A DNA stretch of 64,000 bases, taken from Neofusicoccum parvum (taxonomy: Eukaryota; Ascomycota; Dothideomycetes; Botryosphaeriales; Botryosphaeriaceae). Made by a program: the position numbers and the translations under genes. The stretch's first letter is position 1, and each line of letters begins with the position of its first letter. Shown here piece after piece: positions 22,324 through 32,951 of the stretch. The notes under the pieces were generated by a model. The model was not told where the DNA came from. It saw only the letters and a program-made list of their open reading frames with translations, and did not search any database. The DNA is taken from contig CP087208.1 in NCBI GenBank assembly GCA_020912385.1, forward strand, positions 806,001 to 870,000, given 5' to 3'.

Positions 22324-23862
22324 GCTGAGAATGGTATGCCGTATTCTTCGTCGGTCTATTGGCAGGTTGTCAGGACGGATTCGCATTCGAAGGGAGCTCA
22401 CTGCTGGCACGTATGGGCATGCTTGTGCCTTCCGTGGTTGGCTTGGATAACACAAGCATGTAGAAGGGTGGAAGCGGCCTTGTAGCGTTGCTACGGTGGT
22501 CAGACTGACAAAAACCCTAGCCACGAATCATCGGACTGCGGCTTGGAACGACGTACCAGATGGCGCGTCACAAGAAGCAGGTGCAGAGCGTGATAGCCAT
22601 GAATATGTAGGGGAGTCGGCGCACAGATTACATTCCCCCACAGTTAAGTGGCGACGTCTGTGGAGAGGCCCGTGGTTGAGGATGTTCACGTGTCGATAGC
22701 CCCGCACCACGGCTTTCTCTGCGCGACTTGCTCGGAGCCGCTTCTCGTCAGCTGAATATGGTAGGTTTGAGAACGGCGAAAAGGTACGGTTTCATGTGAA
22801 AGAGAGGCTCGAACAGATTTGGGCCCGTGGAGGCGGAGGCAAGAATAAGTCGCCAAGAGAAAGCGGAAGGAAAGTCGTAGGAAACGAAAGGACTCTTATA
22901 CAAAGGTATTAGAGATTCGGACCGAGCCAATATTTGAGTTAGCACGGCCCAGGGTTCGTGCATCGTATGTCGTACGGAACACAACGGACGCGACGGACCA
23001 TCCATGTGGAGAACAGGATCTGAAGAAGATACACCGAGAGCGCCCTGGTATGTTGTCCAACGACTATATTGTCAGTCTATTGAGGCAGAGCAGTCATCGA
23101 ATGGCGCGAAAGCAGGGCCAACCGTTCGAAGCCAAGCTCGTCCAGTTCTCGGGTCAACAAGCCAGAGTTCACAACAATGGCTTCATCATTTGCACCCTGC
23201 AAAGCTTGTGTGTGCGGAACATCATCCAGTTGGTCGATCGATTGCGCGCTGATACAATCAAACTCCGACATGTGGCGCGGCACGAAGATCCCCGCTCGAT
23301 CCAGACACGCTACCGCGAATGATCCTTAGTGAATGACCCAGCAAAATGTAGAAACACGCGATACTTGCAGAGCCGGAAAGGCTGACCAGATCCAACCCTT
23401 CCATAAACATCTCCTCTGATTTGCCATCCATCGCCCCCACAAAACGTCGCTATGTCCAAACTTGCGCGCATTCGTCTCACCTCCACACCGTGTTACACTT
23501 ACACGCTCCGGAAACCCTTGTCATTCTCACAGCCCGCCCCTGGGAGAGAACATAGCGCGAATATCCCGAAATATCAGCTCTCATCCGGCTAATTTCATTT
23601 CGACAAAAATCACCTTCCCTGGGACAATCACCCTAAACTCAGCAGAATATGCATTGATCTATATATCTTCACAGGTTTCTGAGGCTTACGCTCCAGGGCA
23701 GAGGGTCCTCCTGCAAGATCAAAGACAACACCGCAATCAAGCCTCGCCGTACAGGTTTTTAGCAAACAACGCCATGCGCACACAAGCGTGAACGAAGTCT
23801 CCCGCGACGTATGCACGAATGGCCACCAAAGCTCGGGCCCGAGCTCCACATCTCCCCACCAT
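22324..23862. other. 1.5-kb intergenic region with a possible coding remnant
   Basis: A minus-strand frame at 23077-23322 gives an acidic, helix-like translation (ACLDRAGIFVPRHMSEFDC..., then IDQLDDVPHTQALQ) ending in a stop. No family, upstream exon or convincing start could be matched, so it is not called as a gene. The rest shows nothing. Confidence 0.45.
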
Positions 23863-26804
23863 CTACTGCCGCGACGTCGGAAGAGGCAACGCCTGCAACT
23901 CTGAGATCGGAGGGAGGTTCTCGCGGAAGGGGTTGGTGTCAGACGACTCTCCTCGTGCTGGAGATTTCCAGCCCGGCGACTGGAGGAAGTTGCTCCACGA
24001 AGGCGAGGCGAAGAACTTAGCCTGGTTAGGGGACTGCCTTCCAGGGCTCCAGCCGGGGGCGGCTGAGACGAGGTTTTCCGCCAACCAAGGCGCTCTGGTG
24101 AAGGACGTGTCCAAGTTGATTGTCGGTCTCAGCAGTGATGCGTCGGTGGGCCCGTGGCTGCTGGTTGGGCTCTTAGTGGTCGTTGGCTCAGCGGTGGCAC
24201 TGGGCAGCAGGAGGGACGGACGTGTCGGAGGAGAGGGGGCCTTGGATGTGGCTTGAGGACGATATGGGTGTGGTACTAGTTCTAGGACGGGTGCGGTGTC
24301 CGCTGGCAAATGAATGGTAGGCGTCAGCGGCTGCAAGAGGAGACTGAATGCGTCGAGGACAAAGTCTGTCGGGAAGTCCACAGGCTTGACTCCGTACTCC
24401 AGCAACTTCCTCTGCACGAAGACGACACCGGCGTAGGATCGGGAGGTTTTGTCTTTGCGGAACTCGGCCTCGACGAACATCTTCATCGACACTATCTGGG
24501 CCGCCTTTCGAAACAGATCATCGACGTCGTGCGAGATGAGTTCGCCATGAAAATCTGTATTCACGTTGTAATCGAGGTATTTTTCCGTTATTGGGAGATA
24601 TTTTGACAGCCGGTTTTGCCACTCGGGTGCTCCTCTCATGTCCTCTGGGTAGTGAGACAGCAGAAGCTGGAAAACTTCGAGAGCGAGGTTTTGGTGTGAT
24701 TGCATGAAAGATTCATCGCTTAATAGACGACAAATAGAAGATGGAATGCCGCATGCAGAAGTACTGGAGCTTGGGTTTGCGTCTCGTGACCCGAGAAGAG
24801 CCTTAAGAGTGGAGAGTGCGTGCTTGTCGTCTCTACTGGAGACCGAAGAGACCATTGAAGTTAGAAGAGTGTCTAATGGTGTTCTTCCAAAAGAGTCTTC
24901 CTGTCCGGGGTCCGCGCCGCGACTCAGCAAAGTTTGAACCAGCTCGGCATGTCCTGCGTGGTCACTTCCTTCACATCCTTGCATGAGTGTAGAAAGTATG
25001 GTGTCACCATCACCACCAGGCCAAGGATCAAGTTCGTGTGCAAGGAATACTTCCATTGATGCTTCCGGACAATGGAGGAGAAGGTAGTGTCCCAAGGTGG
25101 GTTCGTGCAAGTACGCTTTGGTTTCTCTGGGATCGATGAAATGCTTGCGGAGGTTCAAACCAGCACGAATGAAATACAGAAGACAATGCTTCTCATCTTC
25201 TGTGATATGCTGTGACCAATCGGGACGTGTTTTCCAAGGCGCGAGAAAGACCTCGAAGAACAGTGTCGGGTCTGCGCCGGCTCCCAACAATTTACGGACA
25301 ATGAGTGTTGCTGGAATTTGTTCTCGGCCACCGTAGTGCTTGTTTCTTCTGCGCAGGGCAATTTCGAGTGCTGTGGTGCTAGTTCCGTCCAGAGGAGCAT
25401 CAACCTTAGCGAAGTACTCATCCAGGAGCATGGATACAATTTCCGGGTCCTTTGTATGTTCGCATGCGACATGAAGGGGTTGTCGTCCAGCGGCGTCTCT
25501 GTGGTTGACGGACGCTCCCTGTTCCAACAGACGCCGTGCAATAGGTCGGTCATTGCGGCGGATTGCGGCGTTCAGGGGTGTGTAGTATGCGAAGCCATCT
25601 TCTGAAGGGTCGGGCTTAGCACCGTATTCGAGCAGTACATCCACAACCTCTAGTGTTGACATGGCCGCAGCCCAATACAGCAATGTCCTATCAGACGGTT
25701 CGGGGGGTTTAGGAATGCCGTCAAGTGGAACAGGTTGGTTGATGGTCTCGGCAAGGCCTTCATCAAGCGCAAGTCTTAGTTCTATTGCGTCTCCTTGTCC
25801 GGTGTAATCGAGGAGTATCATTACTTGATCCAGATGCGCTAGATCCGAGTGAGATGGCGCCTGTGCTGGCGTTTTGCAATTCGCTCCACTGGAATGATCC
25901 GGACCCGGCTCGCTACATTTCTGGCCGCTGCATGAGCTAGGTGCGTTCTCCGGCTCTACATTCTGAGGCTGATGGTCTGGATTGCGGGAGGGTGGCGCAA
26001 CTTCAATGTTGAGTTCCGGCGGATTTTCTCGCACCTGGTTCCCGTGGGGAAAGGTTGTTACGCCAGGATGGATGCCCTGTTGAATGCTCACGACAGGTGT
26101 GAGACGACCACGGCTTTGAATTGCTGTTGGTCGCGGCAGAGTCGCAAGCCGAGGAGATATTTGAGGGCTGTGCTCACGCGTAATGTCGGCCTGGTTCGGG
26201 TTGTCGGACAAAGGGAAGTGACTGAAGCTCAAGACCTCGAACATGGGATTGTCCTGTGATGTGCCAAGCAGAGGCGGTGGATTCCCGTGGTCAAAGTCAT
26301 CATTGTTCCCCGAATACGGAGAGTGGCAGTTTGAGGAAACATCCGAGAATGCGTCAGAGGGCGTTCTCCGGTGGTTTGAAAAGCTGATTCCAGGCTGAGA
26401 GAATACACGATGTCTCGGTGTACCCAAAGGGTCATTGGACTGGACCTGAGGTTGGGGATCGAGTGCTGTCGCGGGCCCGACGCATTGTTGTCTCAAAGAG
26501 TCGGCACGTGTTATCCTGGAGGCGGTAGAGCGTGCTTGGGAGCCTTTCTTGAAGCCCCACTCGTTGATCTTAGATCGATAAGAGCGAATGCTGGATATAA
26601 ATCAGCAAACAGCCGCGCACCGAGAGGTGCATGAAGCAACGCCGAAGCAATCGCGTGTGCGACTTACGATGCGCTGAAGCGTTTCGTCTGCTTCAAATGA
26701 GCTTGCACCCCAAGCAGATTCAGCCCTTCCCGGACATAAAGTCTCCGGACATCGTCCCGCACGTCATCCCATCTGATGGTTCTGGCGCCCTTTGTTTTGA
26801 CCAT
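23863..26804 (-). CDS. Clr5-domain ankyrin-repeat protein
   Basis: A 954-aa protein. Exons: 26804-26668 and 26590-23863; the 77-nt intron has a GCTGAT branch point. The splice joins the two halves of a Clr5 domain at residues about 8-62: RWDDVRDDVRRLYVREGLNLLGVQ, then KRFSASIRSYRSKINEWGFKK. Clr5 is a fungal N-terminal helical domain, often coupled to repeat or signalling modules and suspected to bind nucleic acid. A long disordered Pro/Ser-rich part follows. Ankyrin repeats lie at about 347-487 (TLLYWAAAMSTLEVVDVLLEYG; TPLNAAIRRND; QPLHVACEHTKD) and about 600-640 (LVQTLLSRGADPGQ). The C-terminal 170 residues are Pro/Ser/Thr-rich. The architecture suggests a scaffold or sensor. A promoter with twelve TTTTGCAC motifs lies directly upstream, shared with the small plus-strand gene. 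Confidence 0.85.
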
Positions 26805-27080
26805 GATCGAGCTGACTGGAAAGATTAGGCGTATAGAAGGGAACCGGGGGATACGGGCGTGTTGTGGGTTTCGAGTGCAAAAGTAAGCCGGACAAGGCTG
26901 CGCAGGCATTTTGTTCGCCTGGCAGGACTCAAATACGACAGCGCGGTGGCACTGAGCTACTGCCACACTGCTGCGCACGCTGATGGGGAGGGGATCTGCG
27001 CCCACCAGCACGCCCGCGCCAATCGGAGCCCCTGGTTTTGCACATCCGCAGCAGGCAGCCACTCCCTCGCGGGTGATCAT

Positions 27081-27105
27081 GTGCAAAAACCAGGCGTTTT
27101 TGCAC
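27081..27105. repeat. Perfect inverted repeat, TTTTGCAC pair 1
   Basis: Arms GTGCAAAAAC and GTTTTTGCAC, 10 bp each and perfectly complementary, around a 5-nt spacer CAGGC. Confidence 0.9.
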
Positions 27106-27174
27106 ACTGCCAAGAAGGCATCCGTCAGCTGCGGCTCGTCCCACCACCCCGAGCCGCGTATGCAAGGCTGAAAT

Positions 27175-27199
27175 GTGCAAAACGCGCGCCTTTTTGCAC
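27175..27199. repeat. Inverted repeat, TTTTGCAC pair 2
   Basis: Arms GTGCAAAA and TTTTGCAC around a 9-nt GC-rich spacer. The total length of 25 nt is the same as pair 1, so the geometry is conserved. Confidence 0.9.
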
Positions 27200-27292
27200 T
27201 TGCGCAATGCTCTTCGCAGCGCGATGGCGTGTAGCCGGCGGCAGCCAAGCCTCTGCCAAAGCACCCCTCATCCTGCCGCTTCCGGTTTCGTG

Positions 27293-27313
27293 TTTTGCAC
27301 TCGGTGTGCAAAA
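27293..27313. repeat. Inverted repeat, TTTTGCAC pair 3 (outward order)
   Basis: Arms TTTTGCAC and GTGCAAAA around a 5-nt spacer TCGGT. Arm order is opposite to that of pairs 1 and 2. Confidence 0.9.
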
Positions 27314-27946
27314 CGTTGGACTTACGGGACCGTATACGCAAGCATATCCGTGATGTGACACGCTCCGCACACGTTGAATGTTGTACCGGCGGGCTTAAGA
27401 CCTGCATTACGGGATTTTGCACACCCCGACCGTGATCCTTGCTCACCTGAGATTTTGCACACTGCGACCCATCGGTGTCCGGTGCACCGTCAGCAGATCT
27501 GCCAATAGTCAGCGAACGCACACTACTCGTTGCGCAGGGGTTGAAACTAACTCCGCTGTCTCCGCCGTCACACTGGCCGATGTGTCGGGGCCTTAGCTCC
27601 GGTTTTTGCACATATAGTGAAGGATGACTTGGGGTGTAGAAGTCTGGACGCGTCGTGAGAGCCGTAATGACGAGTAACAGTGCAAAAGACAGGCAGAATC
27701 TCGAGTCTCATAAATTGCCAGCCGGTTCTTACCCCAGACAGCACTCAATTCCCACGACTCCACCAAAGACTGCCTGTTCAATTCTTTCAATAAAATCTCT
27801 ACCCGCACTCTTCCATCTTGCACCTCTTGCACACCTACTGACTGCGTAAGTCTCCATTGGTGCCATTCATGCCTCACCGGCACCATAATTCTTGCCCATT
27901 CGTTCCCGGCTCTTGCTCACTGCAATTTCTTCCAGCAATTCCCACC

Positions 27947-28192
27947 ATGTCTACTGCCACCAAGTACTCTCAACTCACCACCTCCAACCTCGCCGCACAC
28001 ACCTCCGCCTCCGCGACCTCCACAAACACAACCAACAACGACGCAAAAATCCTCAGAGCAGCTCGTGAGCTCGGCTTCGACATGCCGCACGGATGGCGGG
28101 ACAATCTGTACTCGTCACAGCTACCTATGGAACGGTTTCGCAGCAGCCGAGACGATCCCTACTCGGTCAGTGTATCAAGCAGAAATAGTTAG
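27947..28192 (+). CDS. Small hypothetical protein
   Basis: An 81-aa open frame beginning with CACCATG, a good fungal start context. It is Ser/Thr/Asn/Ala-rich over residues 1-35. A compact segment follows (AKILRAARELGFDMPHGWRDNL) that could be a short helix, then a Ser/Arg tail. No signal peptide, no membrane segment and no family recognised. It is the only candidate gene on the plus side of the TTTTGCAC array. A spliced continuation was not found. It could be a real small gene or a chance frame. Confidence 0.45.
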   Translation: MSTATKYSQLTTSNLAAHTSASATSTNTTNNDAKILRAARELGFDMPHGWRDNLYSSQLPMERFRSSRDDPYSVSVSSRNS

Positions 28193-28615
28193 GCAGACAT
28201 CTAGAACGAGGGCAAAGACAAAATGAGCTAGCATTAAAACTTCGGCTTTGGGTCTAATTCTGGGGGCTTGCAAGGGAGCGGGTTCGTTCTGGGCGTTTCG
28301 TCTTCCGAGCACAGGTGGTGCGCCATAATACGTCAAAAGACCTTGCTGTACTCTCGATTCTGCATTGCGGCGTTTATTTGTGGTTTTCTACTGTCTGCAG
28401 AGGGTGCAATTGGTTTTAGTAGATGAGCTTCGTTCGGGTAGCGTTCGCTCGAGCTTGCGGAGACGACCTGTACGAATTCTCCGACATTCGGATTGGTGAA
28501 CTTCTAGGATATGTAACTTTAGAGGGTCATCCCGATCATTCCAAAGACGTTAAGAATTTTTCTCCGGTCATGTCTTCGTTCTTGTTTTGCCTTTCCTCTT
28601 AAACCCTCTATGCAC
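28193..28615. other. Convergent intergenic
   Basis: 423 bp between the small gene and the 3' end of the glutamate-cysteine ligase gene. T-rich, probably 3' UTR; nothing else seen. Confidence 0.55.
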
Positions 28616-30944
28616 CTACCTCCTCGCCCCGAACATCTCTTTCCCATAGGTACCCGAACCCTCCATCTTCGTTATCTCTTCAACTGCCTTGACCAGGTCG
28701 TACTCGATATCCTCACTGACCACGCTATCCTTCTCGTACTTCGGGTGCTCAGCCACGAATTGGCGGATCCACTTCGCAGCCGTCCAGAGCGTGCCATCCG
28801 CACGACGCCTGATCAGGTCGAGGTAGCGGGCGAGCTCGCAGCGCGTTTCGACATCGACGTTCATGCTGTCGAGATACGACTCGACAATCGGGATCAGGCC
28901 GGGGAAGCCATTGGTCGTGGGCTGGCCGTTGATGATCTCGGCGACGGTCATGAGGCTGTACTCACTCTCGACCGGTCCAAGTGGAGGGGTTGAAACGCCG
29001 TTGTCCACGACTGCAGGCGAAGCGGTGCCGCTGGCGCGCTTGCTACCGTTGGGGCCGACAGGGCGCGGCGAGAAAGGGTCGTTGCGGAAGTAGAACTTGT
29101 GGGAGTTGACTGCGTCACGTGCGTGGGCGGTTTCCATGTTTTCGGTGACCCTAGGGATGGGGATGTAGAAATTGAGGTCATAGGATAAAATGGCGCGCGT
29201 GATCAGCACGATGAAGATGCTGAAGGCGGCGTTCTCGAAGTCTGTCAGCTGGATTTCCATTGGCCGGAACTCGACACGCCAGCCCATGTCACTACCAGCA
29301 GGCGGCGGCTTGAAGCGCATGTGCTGCCAGTTGGTCGACTGCAAATTCTCAAAATGGTCGGCGTTGTCGAGATCGAGCTTCTCGAGATCCTCATTGAAGA
29401 CAACGATCGGGTCCCTGATGAACAAATGGGCAAAGTGAGTCGCCAACAGGTCATCCATACCGCCTTCGACAAGTCGCTGTTTCAGTTCCGGGTTGACGAC
29501 AAGCTCGGGATCGAGATACTCCTTTCGCAGGCGCGAGTCTTGGGCAATATAAGTTGAGTTGGACGCGTATCTCGATTTGGGAATCCGCCAGCGATTGTTC
29601 TTTAGAGGCTGTCTTGAGTCAGCTAATGACAGTTGGTGCATGGTGCTCGTATCCGTGTCATACCTTCTCCCCAAGCTCCTCTGCTGTTCGGCAATCTACT
29701 GATCTGCTGATCTGGTTCCACCGCACGTCTGTGTCGGCAAGAAACCCCTTGTAGATGGGCGTGGCAGCAGTCAAAGCAAGCAGAATCGGACCAATAGGGC
29801 TTAGCTGATCGTACATCTTCCGGCCCTCTTCGATGTTCTTGGCTTGGAAAGTAATTTGCAGACAGCAGCTTCCCATGCCAAAAGCCATGGCGTCCATGTA
29901 AATGTGGTTCTGCTTTGCGGCGCCATTTCGAACGTCGTCATCTTCAGGCCAGTTGTGCAGGTCGTAGTTTACAGTGGGATCATGAAACGGCCAAGGAGTG
30001 CGCTCGTCTCTGAAGACTGGCACATTGATCTCGACCTTCCGACCTCGCCTGGCTCTGATGTTCGCGGCCAGGGTAGGAAATCTGATGTGCGGGTTGGCGA
30101 TCTCATCCGGAACGTACTGCGACCGAAGCTTGGAGCCGGAGGGAGGGTAGTAAGGAGTGATGTAGTCACCCAGGCCGAGGCGAGGGAAGGTAGTCATGGT
30201 GATTGGCGACTCAGAGGGCTCCATGTGTTCCTTTGCGATGATGCGCCTAGAAACTTCTCAGCCCACTGTCTCGCCCAAGATTCAGATTGACCAACCTCCG
30301 TTTCATGTTTGGCTCGACGTCGAGGAGGTCCTTAAAGCCGATGCCCCAGGGTTTACCGGGCGTCGTTTCAAGCATAAAACGCCCGAACTCTGGGTGGAAA
30401 ACCGGAGCCGTGTCTCCCTTCCTGTGCGCTCGACGTCAGTGCCTGTCCAAGTCGCACCACGGCAGCTACACTGACTTGACGTCCACTTCCTGCATGTCCG
30501 GCACGCCTCCGCCCTCGTCCAGCAGCTTCTCGTCGGCGGCGAGGGCGGCCAGGATGTCGGCCTGGCGCAGGGACAGCTTGACTTTGCGGTTGGCGTCATC
30601 GTAGGCGACCACGAGGTATTCGACCTGTTCCCCCACTCAGCGACCCTGGCTCTCCGGCGCAGACAGGCGGCGTACCTCGTCACCCCACAGCATGGCATCG
30701 CGTTCCTTGCCCTTGGCGCGGCGCCAGATGGCCAGCAGTTGCTGCGTCGCAGGGCGTCAGCGCGTTTGTGGTCGGGCGGGACGGCGCGTGGTTTACCTCT
30801 ATGCCCCATTCGCGCACCTGGCCGGCGACCTCCTTTGCCTCCGGCCAGTCAAGCGGGGTACCGAGTGCTCTGGCGGCAATGCGCGTCAGTATGGCTTGCA
30901 GGATGTCGAGGCTGGGTTGGCGGAGCGTCTCACAGGAGGCCCAT
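28616..30944 (-). CDS. GSH1: Glutamate-cysteine ligase catalytic subunit
   Basis: Makes gamma-glutamylcysteine from glutamate and cysteine with ATP, the limiting step of glutathione synthesis, in the cytosol. The protein is 666 aa, about the usual fungal length. Seven exons: 30944-30934, 30869-30797, 30741-30676, 30624-30476, 30421-30296, 30246-29664 and 29608-28616. The first coding exon is only 11 nt and restores the conserved start MGLLALGTPLDWPEA. Family blocks include LWGDEVEYLVV, FHPEFGRFMLETTPGKPWG, HMEPSESPITMTTFPRLG, YMDAMAFGMGSCCLQITFQ, WNQISRSVDCRT, DDLLATHFAHLFIRDP, and GWRVEFRPMEIQLTDFENAAF (active-site region). Introns 47-63 nt. All frames agree. The gene is divergent from the Gln/Pro-rich gene over a 2-kb spacer. 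No disruption seen. Confidence 0.96.
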
Positions 30945-32951
30945 TTTCCAGAACCCCGCGTTCGCGTCCGACGTCAATAGAGGGCCGCGCGGAGATTGGG
31001 CTCAGCGCTCGCGGTGGAAGACGCAATTCTCTCGTACGCGGCGCGGAAGCCAGTGCACAGCGAAACGGGTGCGATCACGCGGCCTCAGCGCTCAACGTCG
31101 CGGAGGGGGCACGTCAGATCATCGGCAGGCGCGAGGTGCGGCCGTGTGGGCTTCTGAGAATTGCGTGCGGCCAGGGAACGAGCCGGACCGCAGGCAGGCG
31201 CCTCAGGCTCCGCGGGCTCAGGCTCGCGGGGCATCGTCATGATGCGGCGCCGCTGCTGATAAATCAGCAGAACGCGCCCGAGAGCGACGCGCCGCCGGTG
31301 ACGACGATTTTCACGCTCGCACGGGACTGCGTGCCCGCCGCGGCTGCACGTCTGGGGGAGGACAGAGCTCGATCGAAATTGCACGCGCACAGAGACGGAA
31401 ATCTTCATTCGCGTTAGCCGGACACGAGGCGCAATCACCACCACGGCATATTGGACAGATCGACGGCGGATTTTCGCGGGCGCGCGACGCAGGTGCAGCG
31501 CGCATGAACGCAGGCCGCGGGCACGCAGCGCGGGTTGCGCGTTCCTGCGCATGGCTTTGTTTGATGAGCATGTTTGGGGACGGGCTGGGGCTGCTGCCGG
31601 CGTTCGAAACTGCCTTGCCGAGCAATACCTCCAGGGCTGACGCAGAGATAACGCCTGTGTTTCACCATGTGGGAAACGAGTCGGTCAGAGCTTGACGGAA
31701 ATAGATTGCACGCCTGCGCTCTGAGCGGTAGAGATCCCAACGTCTGGCCCACGGCTCGCCACCGGCGGCAGCGATCAGAGGGCGCCGTGCGCGCGGCGAT
31801 TGGCTGGGAGCGCCGCTGGCCAGCACCCACGAGACCAGTTGCGTGCCGGTGGCCTGCATACGCGCCCGGCTCCCGTTCGCTGGCGCTGGGGCTGTAGGCG
31901 CCAGCCGCCGAGCGCTTGACCGACCGACGACGGCGACCGCCCGGCCGGCGTGCGGCCGCAAACACGCGCAGGAAACAACGGTCTGCCTCGCTGCCGGAAG
32001 CTGTCGGCGGCGCTGGCGCGCTTGGCGTGTCGCGACATGGGCTGCAGCAGCAGCCTGGTGCGGGCTAGGCGCATGGGCGCGAGGGCGTGCGCAGGGAGCA
32101 GCGCAGAGGCCAGCGTGCCCGGCCCCTGAATGCCACCGGGCCACTGGGCCACTGGGCCACGCTGGGCTGGCGCCCCGAACGCGGCCTAGCGCCGGCGCCG
32201 AAGCTTAACCAACAAGAAGCCAGGCTCGCTCTCTTTCTTCTCTTCCTCCGCCCGTCTTCTACCCTCCTCCGTTCGCCGCTTTCTGGCTTTCTCGTCACCT
32301 CTTCTCGTTGTTCCTTCCCGTTCGCCCGCCCGCGTGATAGCGCCGCTGCGGTTGTCGTTGCCTTACATACTTAGCTGGCCCGATCGCCGCCTAATCTCTC
32401 CAGCGCGCCCGCGTCGTCGCTCCCTTGTGCTTTGCAGAGCAACCAGCACCGTCTAGTCTCGCCCAACAAGCACCCCGCCGCTTTAGATTCCGTGTCCTTT
32501 CCGCCGCTTCCTGTATTCACTTTGCGTCTGCGTCGCATCGCCGAGCAGCGACAGCCTGATCCGACCCGGGAGCCCCAGTCAACCGCCTCCCTCCAAGGAC
32601 CCTGTTGCGTCACTGCGCCCCGACCGCGACACGTCTTCTCTGCTTTTGGACTTCCTACTTTGCGATCCTTTTGCGATCCTTAATCCTTAATTCGGCCTCG
32701 ACACCTTTGGCTACTCGTCCCAGCCCGCTGCGCACAGTCCTTATTAGTACCACCAAGCCAGCAGCTCGCCAGCGCCTGCACCCACCAGCACGCGCTTCCA
32801 TCGACAGAGCCCCCAGCAGCCGTAATTTCAGCTCGGAAGCCGCGCGCGATCCATCACTCGCTGTCTGCACCAGCAGCCTGTGACTCACCCGCCTTTTCGG
32901 AGCTCGTTTCCCCCGTACAAATCCACCACCCCTCCTAGACCGTTCATCATA
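30945..32951. other. 2-kb divergent spacer, promoter and leader sequence
   Basis: GC-rich sequence between two start codons facing away from each other. A pyrimidine-rich stretch at about 32220-32330 looks like a fungal promoter/5' UTR element of the plus-strand gene. Open frames here have no motif and are taken as noise. Confidence 0.55.

Larger units (their letters stand above)
26875..27687. promoter_or_regulatory. Array of twelve TTTTGCAC octamers in a divergent promoter
   Basis: The octamer TTTTGCAC or its complement GTGCAAAA occurs at 26875, 27036, 27081, 27098, 27175, 27192, 27293, 27306, 27415, 27453, 27604 and 27680. Six of these sites form three close inverted pairs. The array fills most of the 1.14 kb between the Clr5-ankyrin start codon and the small gene at 27947. 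Chance expectation for one octamer on both strands in about 810 bp is roughly 0.025. This may be a binding-site array, a source of hairpin RNA, or relics of a dispersed repeat. Confidence 0.8.

Noticed and set aside
26929..27353. Open frames across the TTTTGCAC array with CKN/FLH-like repeats on both strands
   Set aside because: The repeated residues simply translate the octamer; the frames have no start context and overlap on both strands.
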